From assembly GCF_003350535.1 (NCBI RefSeq), contig NZ_QQBB01000006.1:186001-250000 (forward strand): a DNA stretch of 64,000 nt. The letters run 5' to 3'. Position 1 is the stretch's first letter. The number at the start of each line of letters is the position of its first letter. The stretch comes from Microvirga subterranea. GTDB lineage: Bacteria; Pseudomonadota; Alphaproteobacteria; Rhizobiales; Beijerinckiaceae. The translations under genes were made by a program, and so were the position numbers. The notes below the pieces were generated by a model that worked only from the letters and a program-made list of their open reading frames with translations, searched no databases and was not told the origin of the DNA. Shown here piece after piece: positions 26,711 to 36,451 of this stretch.

Positions 26711-28549
26711 ATGGCCGTTCGCCGCCTCGATCCCATCCTGGTCGACCGCATCGCCGCCGGCGAAGTCGTCGAGCGTCCGGCCGCGGCCGTGAAGGAGCTC
26801 GTCGAGAACGCCATCGACGCGGGCGCGTCGTCCATCGAGGTGGCTATCGAGGCCGGCGGCCGGCGCCTCATCCGCGTGGTCGACGACGGGCAGGGCATGA
26901 CGCCGGAGGACCTGGAACTGGCGATCGAGCGCCATGCCACGTCCAAGCTGCCGACCGGGGATCTCTCCTCCATCAACACCCTGGGCTTCCGAGGCGAGGC
27001 CCTGCCGTCCATCGGGGCGGTGGCGCGCCTTGCCATCACGACCCGCACGGCCGATGCGCAGACCGGCTCGTCCATCGTGGTCGAGGCCGGCGCGAAGGGG
27101 GCCGTGCGTCCCGCGCCCGGCCCGAAGGGCACGCGCATCGAAGTGACGGATCTCTTCGCCGCCACGCCCGCGCGCCTGAAGTTCCTCAAGAGCGACCGCT
27201 CCGAGGCGCAGGCCGTGGCGGAGGTCGTCAAGCGCCTCGCCATCGCGCACCCCACCATCCGTTTCACGCTCGCGGGCGAGCACGTCACTGCCTTCACCTA
27301 TCCGCCGGAGCCGGCCGGCGAGCACGGCTTCCTGCGCCGCCTGTCCCGCGTCCTCGGCAGCGACTTCCACGAGAACGCCATGGCGGTGGATGTCGCGCGC
27401 GAGGGCGTGCGGCTCTTCGGTTTCGCAAGCCTGCCGACCTATCATCGCGGCACGGGTGCGGGGATCCATTTTACGGTGAACGGCAGGCCGGTGCGCGACA
27501 AGCTGCTCCTCGGCGCCGTTCGTGGGGCCTACGCGGACGTGATGGCCTCGGACCGGCATCCCGTGCTCGCGCTGATGATCGATCTCGATCCGCACAATGT
27601 CGACGTGAACGTTCATCCGGCGAAGACGGAGGTGCGCTTTCGCGACCCCGCCTTCGTTCGCGGCTTCGTGGTGGCGGCCCTGAAGGAGGCGATCACTCGC
27701 TTCGGCATGCGCTCCTCCTCGACCGTGGGAGCCCGCACCCTCGACAGTCTGCGTCCTCAAGGGACGCCGCTCCGTCCAGTCTCGGTGGCGCACCGGGCGC
27801 CGTCGTTCCGGCACGTGAACGCCTTCGCGGGCTGGCAGGCGCCGGTCGAGCTCGCTCACCGGCCGGCCGGACTGGCGGAGATGCAGGGCAGCCTGCCCGA
27901 CCTCGCGGCCCCCTCCGCCGACAGCCGTGCGACCCTGCCCGAGCACGATCTCGGCCATGACGATGCGCCGCTCGGCGCCGTTCGGGCGCAGATCCACGGC
28001 ACCTACATCGTGGCGCAGACCCAGGACGGCATCGTCATCGTCGACCAGCACGCCGCGCACGAGCGCCTCGTCTACGAGCGGCTGAAGCGCGAGCGCGCGG
28101 CTTCGGGCATCGCCCGGCAACTGCTGCTCATCCCGGAGGTGGTCGACCTCGATCCGGTGGACGCCGACCGGGTTCTTGCCGAAGCCGTGACGCTCGAAAG
28201 CCTCGGCCTCGTGCTCGAGCCCTTCGGTCCCGGCGCGCTCCTCGTGCGCGAGGTGCCGGCGGCGCTCGCCGGCGGGCGCATCAAGGCGCTGGTGCAGGAC
28301 GTGGCGGATGCGCTCGCGGAATGGGGGCAGGGCGCGTCAAGCCCGCTGGAAGAGCGCCTCGACGCCGTGCTGTCGCGTATGTCGTGCCACGGCTCCGTGC
28401 GGGCTGGCCGTCGCATGCGGCCCGAGGAGATGAACGCGCTCCTGCGCGAGATGGAAGCCACGCCCCTGTCCGGCCAGTGCAATCACGGACGGCCAACTTA
28501 CGTCGAGCTGAAGCTCGCCGATATCGAGCGGCTGTTCGGCCGGCGCTGA
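26711..28549 (+). CDS. mutL: DNA mismatch repair protein MutL
   Basis: 612 residues. The GHKL ATPase domain is at the N-terminus (ELVENAIDAGA, DDGQGMTPEDL, TLGFRGEALPSIG). The C-terminal dimerisation domain carries the metal-dependent nicking endonuclease motif DQHAAHERLVYE (DQHAx2Ex4E), which marks MutL proteins of bacteria without MutH. The zinc-site partner CxH-like segment (MSCHGSVRAG, SGQCNHGRPT) is also visible. The ATG at 26711 has the canonical start VRRLDPILVDRIAAGEV; a TTG at 26678 is rejected. Confidence 0.96.
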   Translation: MAVRRLDPILVDRIAAGEVVERPAAAVKELVENAIDAGASSIEVAIEAGGRRLIRVVDDGQGMTPEDLELAIERHATSKLPTGDLSSINTLGFRGEALPSIGAVARLAITTRTADAQTGSSIVVEAGAKGAVRPAPGPKGTRIEVTDLFAATPARLKFLKSDRSEAQAVAEVVKRLAIAHPTIRFTLAGEHVTAFTYPPEPAGEHGFLRRLSRVLGSDFHENAMAVDVAREGVRLFGFASLPTYHRGTGAGIHFTVNGRPVRDKLLLGAVRGAYADVMASDRHPVLALMIDLDPHNVDVNVHPAKTEVRFRDPAFVRGFVVAALKEAITRFGMRSSSTVGARTLDSLRPQGTPLRPVSVAHRAPSFRHVNAFAGWQAPVELAHRPAGLAEMQGSLPDLAAPSADSRATLPEHDLGHDDAPLGAVRAQIHGTYIVAQTQDGIVIVDQHAAHERLVYERLKRERAASGIARQLLLIPEVVDLDPVDADRVLAEAVTLESLGLVLEPFGPGALLVREVPAALAGGRIKALVQDVADALAEWGQGASSPLEERLDAVLSRMSCHGSVRAGRRMRPEEMNALLREMEATPLSGQCNHGRPTYVELKLADIERLFGRR

Positions 28550-28562
28550 CGTGTCGACTTTG

Positions 28563-28602
28563 TTGATCTCGGTCAACACCTGCCGCGAGAATGGGCTAGA
28601 AT
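28563..28602 (+). promoter_or_regulatory. FNR/FixK-type box with -10 element
   Basis: TTGATCTCGGTCAA (28563-28576) matches the FNR/CRP-family pattern TTGAT-N4-ATCAA with one change. A TAGAAT hexamer lies at 28597-28602. If that is the -10, the start would be near 28609 and the box centre near -40, the usual class II activator position. It is 82-121 nt before the hdeD-like start. Confidence 0.5.
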
Positions 28603-28683
28603 AATTTCTTCGGTAGCGGCGGCCGAGGACGTTCCGTGGGTTCGGGGCGCCCCTGCCGGAGCACGAAGGCACAGGAGCGCGTT

Positions 28684-29274
28684 ATGGCAAAGGCCAAACT
28701 CGAAAATCTGGATGGACGGGGCTTCAGCCGGCCGCTGGCGGAGAGCCGCTGGTGGCTGTTCACCGTCGGGGGGCTGCTCGTGCTCGCAGGGCTGAGCGCC
28801 CTTGCGATCCCGTTCGTCGCCAGCATCGCGGTCGAGGCGGTGGTCGGCTGGGCCTTCGTGCTCGCCGGACTCGTGCAGCTTGCCTATGCGCTGCGCACGA
28901 AGGGGTGGGGCGGCTTCGCTTGGCAGATCCTCATCGGCGCCATTTTCCTGCTCGGGGGCCTCACGCTCATCACCAACCCGGTGGCGGGGCCGCTCAGCCT
29001 GACCCTGGTGATCATCGCGACCTTCCTGGCGAGCGGGGTGATCAAGATCCTCGTCGGCTTCCGCCTGCGCCCCATGGACGGCTGGGGATGGTTCGTGCTG
29101 CTCGGCATCCTGTCGCTCATCATCGGCGTGCTGATCTGGAGCCGTCTGCCGAGCTCGGCGGCCTGGAGCCTCGGGCTCCTCGTCGGGGTCGACTTCCTGT
29201 CGACCGGGCTGGTCTTCATCCGCTTCGGCTTCCTGGCCGGCCAGCGCAACGGAGCCGCCGGCGCGATCGCCTGA
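28684..29274 (+). CDS. HdeD family membrane protein
   Basis: 196 residues with six predicted membrane helices in three hairpins (VGGLLVLAGLSALAIPFV, IAVEAVVGWAFVLAGLVQL, FAWQILIGAIFLLGGLTL and so on), the hallmark of HdeD/DUF308 proteins, which in E. coli take part in acid resistance at high cell density. The N-terminal about 20 residues are a hydrophilic cytoplasmic tail. The ATG at 28684 follows GGAGCG with suitable spacing. A FNR/FixK-like operator in its promoter suggests control by oxygen, NO or a related signal; this is inference. Confidence 0.83.
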   Translation: MAKAKLENLDGRGFSRPLAESRWWLFTVGGLLVLAGLSALAIPFVASIAVEAVVGWAFVLAGLVQLAYALRTKGWGGFAWQILIGAIFLLGGLTLITNPVAGPLSLTLVIIATFLASGVIKILVGFRLRPMDGWGWFVLLGILSLIIGVLIWSRLPSSAAWSLGLLVGVDFLSTGLVFIRFGFLAGQRNGAAGAIA

Positions 29275-29304
29275 CGACTCGCTCCATCAGCCGGCGACGA
29301 GGCC

Positions 29305-29649
29305 CTATTGTCCCGTGCGTTTGCGGCGCTGCACGGTCGGGGTCGTTCCCTGGGCAATCTGAAGGCAGGTGAGCATGTCCACGTAACTAGGCGTCCCGCC
29401 GATCTGGGATTCCTGCGCGCATCTCTCGCGCAGGGCCGGGGCGGCGGAGCTCCAGCTGCCCTGCAGCTGACGCTCGGCACTGGTTTCGTCCCGCATGCAG
29501 CTGTCGTAGGGGTTGGTGTCCTCGGCGCTCAGCGGCTGCGCCGCCTTGCAGGTGGCCTCGACATTGAACCTCGGGAGCTGCTGGGCCATGGCGGACGGCC
29601 CCGCCACGCCTGTGCCGATCAGAATCACCCCTAGCCAGCATGCCCTCAT
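29305..29649 (-). CDS. Small exported Cys-containing protein
   Basis: 114 residues with a signal peptide (MRACWLGVILIGTGVAGPSAMAQ). The mature protein has four Cys (EATCKAAQ, DSCMRDE, RERCAQES, LTCLQIA), which may form two disulfides in the periplasm. A repeated pattern, x-C-x9-ES or DE, is visible. I do not recognise a named domain. It is convergent with the HdeD gene and lies 117 nt downstream of the alcohol dehydrogenase gene on the same strand. Confidence 0.72.
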   Translation of the reverse strand: MRACWLGVILIGTGVAGPSAMAQQLPRFNVEATCKAAQPLSAEDTNPYDSCMRDETSAERQLQGSWSSAAPALRERCAQESQIGGTPSYVDMLTCLQIAQGTTPTVQRRKRTGQ

Positions 29650-29766
29650 GGCGCCCTCCCGTGCTTGCGGGCGCCGACCGCGTCGAGGCCCGGATCACGA
29701 TAGCGTGTGCGCGGGGGCCGCGTCACGGCCCCACTGAATGAGTAGCCCTCCCGCTCCAAGACGGGT

Positions 29767-30804
29767 TCAGAACTGCGTGATGACGCTGATGCCGGTTCCC
29801 TCGAAGCTGTCCATGCGCGTGAGGGCATCGGGTGCTTCGGCAAGGCTGATCCTCCTGCCGACGAGCTTCTGCGGCGCGAGCTTGCCAGTCTGGATCATGT
29901 CCATCATGGCGCTGTAGCGAAACGCCTGCATGCCGTGGCTGCCGCGGATCTCGAGTTCCCACGCGATGACCCGGTCCATCGGAATGCGCGGCGTCGCATG
30001 CTCGTCGAGCATCAGGCCGACCTGAACATGCCGCCCCCGTCGCCGCAGGTTTGCGATCGAGTTGAAGCATGTCGTCGGGTGGCCGAGGGCGTCGATCGAC
30101 ACATGGGCGCCGCCCTTCGTGAGTTCCCTGACGGCGCCGACCACATCCGTCTCGGACGCATTGATGGTCGCCACAGCTCCCATCTCACGAGCGAAGGCGA
30201 GCTTCTCCTCGGTCAGATCGATGGCGACGACGTTCGCTCCCATGGCGCTCGCGATCATGATGGCCGAGAGGCCGACGCCGCCGCAGCCATGCACTGCAAC
30301 CCATTCTCCGGGCGTCACGCGGCCCTGGTCCACCACGGCCCGGAACGAGGTCACGAAGCGGCAGCCGAGGCTCGCGGCGGTGGCGAAGTCCAGATCCTCG
30401 GGAAGGGCGACGAGGTTCGTATCGGCATAGTCGAGCGCGACATATTCGGCGAAGGAGCCCCACGCCGTGAAGCCGGGCTGGAACTGGTGCTCGCAGACCT
30501 GATGGTTGCCCGAATTGCATTCACCGCAATGGCCGCATCCGCCCACGAAGGGAACCGTCACGCGGTCGCCGATCTTCCAGCGCGAGACCTGGGAGCCGAC
30601 CGCCTGGACGGTTCCGGCAAGCTCGTGCCCGGGAACGTGCGGCAGCACGATATCGGAATCGTGACCCATCCATCCATGCCAGTCGCTGCGGCACAGCCCC
30701 GTCGCCTCGACCTTCACCACCACGCTCTGCGCCGCCGGCGACGGATCGGGCACGGTCTGAAGGGAGGGCGGCTGGCGGAACTGTTCGAAGACGACGGCTT
30801 TCAT
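29767..30804 (-). CDS. Zinc-dependent alcohol dehydrogenase
   Basis: Medium-chain dehydrogenase/reductase of 345 residues. Catalytic zinc ligands are in [12 protein letters not shown] and PHVPGHE; the structural zinc has four Cys in [16 protein letters not shown]. The Rossmann fold is at [19 protein letters not shown]. The substrate is not evident. The ATG at 30804 (MKAVVFEQF) is the usual family start; 30819 is an alternative. It is divergent from the PQQ glucose dehydrogenase with a 179-bp shared control region. Confidence 0.88.
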   Translation of the reverse strand: MKAVVFEQFRQPPSLQTVPDPSPAAQSVVVKVEATGLCRSDWHGWMGHDSDIVLPHVPGHELAGTVQAVGSQVSRWKIGDRVTVPFVGGCGHCGECNSGNHQVCEHQFQPGFTAWGSFAEYVALDYADTNLVALPEDLDFATAASLGCRFVTSFRAVVDQGRVTPGEWVAVHGCGGVGLSAIMIASAMGANVVAIDLTEEKLAFAREMGAVATINASETDVVGAVRELTKGGAHVSIDALGHPTTCFNSIANLRRRGRHVQVGLMLDEHATPRIPMDRVIAWELEIRGSHGMQAFRYSAMMDMIQTGKLAPQKLVGRRISLAEAPDALTRMDSFEGTGISVITQF

Positions 30805-30983
30805 GGGAGCAGCTTTCATGCGGATCGACGGAAGCAGGCGGTATAGCGCGCCGTCCGCGCATTCCCAAGCAAGAGGCGGTCTCAAGGTCATGCGGCGTGC
30901 ACCGTCCGCATTTCCGCCCTGCGCGAACAATTGCGCTCGGGCGGGGTTACCCCGTCGGCGGGCGGCAGAATCGAGGTGGGACG

Positions 30984-33458
30984 ATGATGGGCGTGAGGCG
31001 AAGTCCAGGTCTGATCGTGGCTGCGGTTGTCACGGGCCTCTTCGGACTTGCTCTCGGCGCCGGCGGCATCTGGCTCATCATGCTGGGTGGTTCCTGGTAC
31101 TACGTTGCGGCGGCCGTCGGCTTCCTCCTGACCGCCTTCCTGCTCGTGCGGCGCAGCCCCGCTGCGCTCGGGGTCTATGCGGCGGTCGTGGCCGGGACTC
31201 TGGCATGGGCGCTGTGGGAGGTCGGACTCGACTGGTGGCCGCTGGCCGCCCGGGGTGGCGTCGTCTTCCTGCTTGGGATTGTCCTGCTGCTGCCGTGGAT
31301 CACCCGGGCTCTCAATGGGCGCACCCACGACGAATCCCTACCGCGACGGGTCTCCGCGTTGCGCGGAGCGGGCCTGGCTCTCACGGTCGTTCTGGCCGTC
31401 GCCCTTGTGGTCGCGGGGGCCTCCTGGTTCGTCGATCGCCACCGCATCGACGGCATGGCGCCGGATGCGCGTGCAGAGGTGCCTCCCGACGCGCTCGGCG
31501 TCCCGCCCGGCGAATGGCATGCCTACGGTCGCACGGCTTACGGCCAGCGCTACTCGCCCCTGAACCAGATCACGCCGGCCAACGTGTCTCAGCTCGAGGT
31601 CGCCTGGACATACCGCACGGGCGACGTGCGCGGACAGCCCGGAGACCCGGAGGAGACGACGTTCCAGGTGACGCCGCTGAAGATCGGCAACCGGCTTTTC
31701 CTCTGCACCCCGCACCAGTCGATCATCGCGGTCGACGCCACGAGCGGCACGGAGATCTGGCGCTACGATCCCAAGATCCGGGGCGATCTCGCGCTCCAGC
31801 ACCTGACCTGCCGCGGGCTCTCGTACCATGCGGCCTCGGGCGCGGCTGCCGCCTCCGCGCCGGCTGCACCGATGCCGCCCAGGTCCCCTGCCGTTCCCGA
31901 TCTGCCGATCGCCGCGTCCGATCATCGGACGACGGAGGAATGCGGCGCGAAGCTCTTCATGCCGACCGCCGATGGCCGCCTGATCGCCATGAACCCGGAC
32001 AACGGCACCGTCTGCGCCAATTTCGGCGGCGGCAAGGGGCAGATCAATCTGTGGCGCAACATGCCGAACGTGAAGCCTGGAGCCTATTACTCGACGTCGC
32101 CGCCCGTGGTGACGCGCAACCTCATCATCGTCGGCGGCACGGTGCTCGACAACGTGTCGACCAGCGAGCAATCCGGCGTCATCCGCGCTTTCGACGTGAA
32201 CACGGGCCAGCTCGTCTGGAACTGGGACTCCGGCAATCCGGACGTCACCACGCCGATCGCGCCGGGCGAAACCTATGTGCCGAACTCGCCCAACAGCTGG
32301 TCGATCTCGAGCGTCGACGAGGAGCTCGGCATGGTCTACGTGCCGCTCGGCAACCAGCCTCCCGACCAGTGGGGCGGGAACCGCAGCGGCAACGTGGAGC
32401 GCTTCTCGTCCTCCGTCGTCGCGCTCGACCTTGCCACGGGCCAGGTCCGCTGGCACTTCCAAACGGTCCATCACGATCTCTGGGACTACGACGTTCCGTC
32501 CCAGCCCAGCCTGATCAACCTCACGGTGAACGGACAGGTGGTGCCGGCGCTCGTGCAGCCCACCAAGCAGGGGGAGCTCTTCGTGCTCGACCGGCGCAAC
32601 GGACAGCCGGTGCTTCCCGTGACCGAGAAGCCGGCGCCGCAGGGCGCGGCGGAAGGGGACCGTACAGCACCCACGCAGCCCGTCTCCCGGCTCTCGTTCG
32701 ACCCGCCGCCGCTGCGGGAGCGCGACATGTGGGGCGCCACCATGTTCGACCAGCTCGCCTGCCGCATCCAGTTCCACCGGCTGCGCTACGAGGGGCGCTA
32801 CACGCCACCGTCCATGCAAGGCTCGCTGGTGTATCCGGGCAATTTCGGCGTGTTCAACTGGGGCAGCATCGCGGTCGACCCAGAACGCCAGATCGCCTTC
32901 ACGACGCCCACCTACCTGGCCTTCGTGTCGCGGCTCGTGCCGCGCCCAAACGCCACGACTCTGGTGGTGCAGGGCGAGAACCGACCGGAAGGAAGCCTGC
33001 CGGCGCTCAACGAGAATTTCGGCGCGCCCTTCGCGGTCCAGCTCTACCCCTTCACCTCGATCATCGACCTGCCTTGCCAGGCGCCACCCTGGGGCTACGT
33101 GGCCGCGGCGGACCTGACCACCGGCAACGTGATCTGGCAGCACAAGAACGGAACCGTGCGCGACCGCTCCCCCATCCCGCTGCCATTCAAGATGGGCGTG
33201 CCCAATCTCGGCGGCCCGATCATCACGGCCGGCGGCGTGGCGTTCCTGTCGGGTACGATCGACTATTACGTGCGCGCCTACGACATCCTGAACGGCAAGC
33301 AAATCTGGGAAGGCAGGCTCCCGGCGGGCGGACAGGCGACGCCCATGACCTATACGGGCGCGGACGGGCGCCAATACCTGCTGGTGGTCGCCGGCGGCCA
33401 TGGCTCGCTCGGCACGAAGGCGGGGGATTACGTGATCGCGTACGCGCTGCCGCGATGA
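30984..33458 (+). CDS. gcd: Membrane-bound PQQ-dependent glucose/quinate/shikimate dehydrogenase
   Basis: 824 residues. Four or five membrane helices occupy about 1-150 ([19 protein letters not shown] onward). A periplasmic eight-bladed propeller follows, with repeated W/Y-rich blades ([42 protein letters not shown]). It oxidises aldoses (or quinate/shikimate) with PQQ and passes electrons to ubiquinone. Sequence alone does not separate glucose from quinate use. No pqq biosynthesis gene is in the window. The start at 30984 has GAGGTGGGA upstream. Confidence 0.9.
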   Translation: MMGVRRSPGLIVAAVVTGLFGLALGAGGIWLIMLGGSWYYVAAAVGFLLTAFLLVRRSPAALGVYAAVVAGTLAWALWEVGLDWWPLAARGGVVFLLGIVLLLPWITRALNGRTHDESLPRRVSALRGAGLALTVVLAVALVVAGASWFVDRHRIDGMAPDARAEVPPDALGVPPGEWHAYGRTAYGQRYSPLNQITPANVSQLEVAWTYRTGDVRGQPGDPEETTFQVTPLKIGNRLFLCTPHQSIIAVDATSGTEIWRYDPKIRGDLALQHLTCRGLSYHAASGAAAASAPAAPMPPRSPAVPDLPIAASDHRTTEECGAKLFMPTADGRLIAMNPDNGTVCANFGGGKGQINLWRNMPNVKPGAYYSTSPPVVTRNLIIVGGTVLDNVSTSEQSGVIRAFDVNTGQLVWNWDSGNPDVTTPIAPGETYVPNSPNSWSISSVDEELGMVYVPLGNQPPDQWGGNRSGNVERFSSSVVALDLATGQVRWHFQTVHHDLWDYDVPSQPSLINLTVNGQVVPALVQPTKQGELFVLDRRNGQPVLPVTEKPAPQGAAEGDRTAPTQPVSRLSFDPPPLRERDMWGATMFDQLACRIQFHRLRYEGRYTPPSMQGSLVYPGNFGVFNWGSIAVDPERQIAFTTPTYLAFVSRLVPRPNATTLVVQGENRPEGSLPALNENFGAPFAVQLYPFTSIIDLPCQAPPWGYVAAADLTTGNVIWQHKNGTVRDRSPIPLPFKMGVPNLGGPIITAGGVAFLSGTIDYYVRAYDILNGKQIWEGRLPAGGQATPMTYTGADGRQYLLVVAGGHGSLGTKAGDYVIAYALPR

Positions 33459-33491
33459 TGCGGTTCTGCGTCGAGCGAGCGGTGCGGGTGG

Positions 33492-34061
33492 TCAGTCCGC
33501 TCCGCCGGCGGCAAACCGCCCGAACACCACCTTCGTCTCCCCATAGTCGCGGCGCTCGATCTCCTCGAAACCGTCGGGCAGGGTGACCTCGACCCCTTGC
33601 GCCTCCTCCACGACCACGAGGGCGTCTGGGGTCAGCCAGCCGCCTTCGGCGCAGGAGCGCAGGGCCTGGGGCGCGAGATCCTTGCCGTAGGGCGGGTCGC
33701 AGAAAACCAGCGAGAAGGGGGCGTTGGGAGCGGCCGCGCCCATGCGGGTGGCGTCGCGGCGGAAGAGGCGCGTGGCGCCGCCGGCGCCCAGCGTCTCCAC
33801 GTTCTCACGGATCAGGCCGCGCGCCTGTGCGCCGTCGTCGACGAATAAGGCGAAGGAGGCGCCGCGCGACAGGGCCTCCAGCCCCATGGCGCCGGTTCCG
33901 GCGAAGAGGTCGAGCACGCGGGCGCCCTCGACCGGATCGTCATAGGAATGCTGGAGGATGTTGAAGATCGTCTCGCGCAGGCGGTCCGAAGTCGGACGGA
34001 TGCCGTCCGATTTCGGCCCTGCCAGCGAGCGGCCGCGCCAGCGCCCGCCCACGATTCTCAC
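33492..34061 (-). CDS. rsmD: 16S rRNA (guanine966-N2)-methyltransferase
   Basis: 189 residues. The N-terminal RIVGGRWRGRSLAGP, the SAM-binding VLDLFAGTGAMGLEALSRGA and the catalytic DPPYG are diagnostic. It modifies G966 of 16S rRNA during 30S assembly. It follows rluB by 10 nt, so the two form an operon of rRNA-modifying genes. Confidence 0.94.
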   Translation of the reverse strand: MRIVGGRWRGRSLAGPKSDGIRPTSDRLRETIFNILQHSYDDPVEGARVLDLFAGTGAMGLEALSRGASFALFVDDGAQARGLIRENVETLGAGGATRLFRRDATRMGAAAPNAPFSLVFCDPPYGKDLAPQALRSCAEGGWLTPDALVVVEEAQGVEVTLPDGFEEIERRDYGETKVVFGRFAAGGAD

Positions 34062-34071
34062 GGCCTAGCCC

Positions 34072-35949
34072 TCACGGACGGCGACCGCGCGGGCCGCCCT
34101 TGGAGCCGCCCTTCGGTCCCCCTTTGAAGCCGCCGGAGCCGCCTCTCGGGCCGCCCTTGAAGCCGCCGCCGGAGCCACCTCGCGGGCCACCCCGGCCTGC
34201 GCCTTCGCCCCGGGGCGGACCACGGCGCGGACGCTCGTCGCCGCCGGCCCGGAACGGCTTGTCGCCGTCACGGCTGCGGAACGGGCGGTCGCCTTCCGGA
34301 CGGGGGCGACGGGAACGCTCGTCACCCTCTGAGCGGGCCCGGAACGGCTTGTCGCCGGCTGGGCGGCGCGGCCGGTCGTCGTCGCGGCGAGGGCGGTCGA
34401 ACCCGCCTTCGCGCCTGCCCCGCGGGGCGCGCTCGCTGCGCTCCGCCTCGCGGTGCGGCCTGTGCTCGGAAGCTTCCTCCCGCGGCTCGCTCACCAGGCG
34501 CTCGACCTTCACCTTGCGATCCCCCGACGCGATGGAGCCGACGCGCTGGCGCGGACGTTCGGCGCTGGCGGCACGGGCCGTCTTGGGGTCGGCGTCGCGG
34601 CGGGCGAATTTCTTCCGAGGGCCGTCCTCAGTCTCTCCGGCGCGCCAGACGCTCGTCTTCACATCGAGCCGCGAGGGACGCTTCTTCGGCTCCTCCTCGT
34701 CCCGGCCGCGACGGTCCTCGCTGCGGGCGCGGAACGGCCGGTCGTCATCGTTTCGGCGGCGGGGACGCTCCTCGTCCCGGTCGCGGCCGAAGCGGCTTGG
34801 GCGCTCGTCACGTCCGGCGCGGGCAGGGCGTTCGTCGCGCTCGGCGCGGGCGCGCTCCTCGCGCTCCCGCTTCTTCGGCGAGCCGAAGGGAGCGATGGGC
34901 TCGCGCACCGGGCTCTCGAAATCGACGCCGGCTTCGGTCGCGAGCGCCATGCCGAGCTGGTCCTTGAGCACCTTGGTGCGCACCTCCTCCACAAGGCCGG
35001 GCTCGATGTCGCCGAGCTGGAACGGCCCGAAGGAGAGGCGGATGAGCCGGTTCACCTGGAGGCCGAGATGCTCCAGGATGCGCTTGACCTCGCGGTTCTT
35101 GCCCTCGCGCAGGCCGAGCGTGATCCACGCGTTGTCGCCCTGCACCCGGTCGAGGCGGGCCTCGACGGGACCGTACTCGATGCCCTCGATGGTGATGCCG
35201 TCGCGCAGGTTGTCGAGGTCGGCCTGGGTCACCTCGCCATGGGCGCGCACCTTGTAGCGGCGCAGCCAGCCGGTGTCCGGATGGGCGATGACGCGGGCGA
35301 GGCCCCCGTCATTGGTGAGGAGCAGGAGCCCCTCGGTGTTGATGTCGAGCCGACCGACCGCCACCACCCGCGGCAGGTCCTCGGGCAGGCTCTCGAACAC
35401 GGTCGGGCGTCCCTCGGGGTCGCGGGCCGTGGTCACGAGGCCGCGGGGCTTGTGGAACAGCCAGAGGCGGGTGCGCTCCCGAAGGGGCAGGGGCTCCCCG
35501 TCGACCGTGATCTTGTCCTCGACCGTTACGTTGACGGCCGGGCTGTCGAGCACCTTGCCGTTGAGGGTCACGCGGCCTTCCGCGATCATGGCCTCCGCGT
35601 CCCGGCGGGAGGCGAGGCCCGCGCGGGCGATCACCTTGGCGATGCGGTCTTCCGCGGGCTCCTGGACCTGCGTCTCGGCCGGTGCCTCGGCGCCTGCCTC
35701 CAGGACGCGACGCGGGCGCTCATCCTTGGCGCGGTCGAAGCGGCGCGGGCGGTCCTCGCCGCCGCGGCCCCGGAACGGCTTGTCGCCGCCCTCACGGGGC
35801 TTACGGGGGCGTTCGTCGCCGCTCCGGGCGCGGAAGGGGCGGTCGCCCTCGTCGCGAGGTTTGCGGAAGGGCCGGTCACCAGAAGGGCGGCCGCGGTCGG
35901 AGCGCCCTGGCGGACGGCCCTTCCGATGATTGTCGTTGCTGTCGGTCAT
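34072..35949 (-). CDS. rluB: 23S rRNA pseudouridine synthase with long disordered arms
   Basis: RsuA/RluB family enzyme. The core is normal: an S4 RNA-binding domain at about 100-150 (IAKVIARAGLASRRDAEAMI), then the catalytic aspartate in VGRLDINTEGLLLL near 200 and the NREVKRILEHLG motif. The core is flanked by large charged, low-complexity arms: about 95 residues at the N-terminus and about 280 at the C-terminus, full of repeats such as RPFRARSGDERP, ERPRR and RGGPRGGSGG. Total length is 625 residues against about 290 for E. coli RluB. The arms look like RNA-binding RGG/DEAD-like tails. The start at 35949 is chosen by comparison with the family. Confidence 0.88.
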   Translation of the reverse strand: MTDSNDNHRKGRPPGRSDRGRPSGDRPFRKPRDEGDRPFRARSGDERPRKPREGGDKPFRGRGGEDRPRRFDRAKDERPRRVLEAGAEAPAETQVQEPAEDRIAKVIARAGLASRRDAEAMIAEGRVTLNGKVLDSPAVNVTVEDKITVDGEPLPLRERTRLWLFHKPRGLVTTARDPEGRPTVFESLPEDLPRVVAVGRLDINTEGLLLLTNDGGLARVIAHPDTGWLRRYKVRAHGEVTQADLDNLRDGITIEGIEYGPVEARLDRVQGDNAWITLGLREGKNREVKRILEHLGLQVNRLIRLSFGPFQLGDIEPGLVEEVRTKVLKDQLGMALATEAGVDFESPVREPIAPFGSPKKREREERARAERDERPARAGRDERPSRFGRDRDEERPRRRNDDDRPFRARSEDRRGRDEEEPKKRPSRLDVKTSVWRAGETEDGPRKKFARRDADPKTARAASAERPRQRVGSIASGDRKVKVERLVSEPREEASEHRPHREAERSERAPRGRREGGFDRPRRDDDRPRRPAGDKPFRARSEGDERSRRPRPEGDRPFRSRDGDKPFRAGGDERPRRGPPRGEGAGRGGPRGGSGGGFKGGPRGGSGGFKGGPKGGSKGGPRGRRP

Positions 35950-35989
35950 GGCGGCCTGATAGCAGAGGTAGCAAAGAGAAGCGAGGGCC

Positions 35990-36451
35990 ATGGACAACGC
36001 CGGCTGCAACAAGTTCGATCCCATGGGCGCGGCTTTCGACGAGGCCCGGGCAGCGGCCACCCGCGGCGAGGTGCCGGTGGGGGCCGTGATCGTGCGCGAC
36101 GGCCGCCTCATCGCATCCGACGGCAACCGGCCGCGCCAGCTGCGCGACCCCTCCGCTCACGCCGAGATGCTGGCGATCCGCCGCGCCTGCGAGGTGCTGG
36201 ACGACGAGCGGCTGACCGGCTGCGACCTCTACGTGACGCTCGAACCCTGCACCATGTGCGCCGCCGCCATCTCGTTCGCCCGCATCCGGCGGGTCTATTT
36301 CGCCGCCTACGACCCGAAAGGCGGCGCCGTCGAGAACGGCGTCCGCTTCTTCGACCAGCCCACCTGCCACCACGCCCCGGAGGTTTATGGCGGCATCCGC
36401 GAGAGCGAGGCCGCGACCCTGCTCAGGGGGTTCTTCGAGGGGCGGCGGTAG
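35990..36451 (+). CDS. tadA: tRNA-specific adenosine deaminase
   Basis: 153 residues. Zinc ligands and catalytic Glu are in PSAHAEMLAI and EPCTMCAAAI, with VPVGAVIVRDGRL at the N-terminus. It converts A34 to inosine in tRNA-Arg(ACG). The gene is divergent from rluB with only 40 nt between starts, so promoters must overlap, and it meets the hydrolase gene end to end with no gap. Confidence 0.93.
   Translation: MDNAGCNKFDPMGAAFDEARAAATRGEVPVGAVIVRDGRLIASDGNRPRQLRDPSAHAEMLAIRRACEVLDDERLTGCDLYVTLEPCTMCAAAISFARIRRVYFAAYDPKGGAVENGVRFFDQPTCHHAPEVYGGIRESEAATLLRGFFEGRR

Noticed and set aside
34100-35257. Plus-strand open frame opposite the rluB tail
   Set aside because: Low-complexity Arg/Ser/Pro product caused by the repeated codons of the rluB arm on the other strand.
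34072-35949. Repeats in the rluB arms as a CRISPR or tandem DNA repeat array
   Set aside because: Repeats are irregular codon-level repeats inside a coding frame, with no spacer structure.
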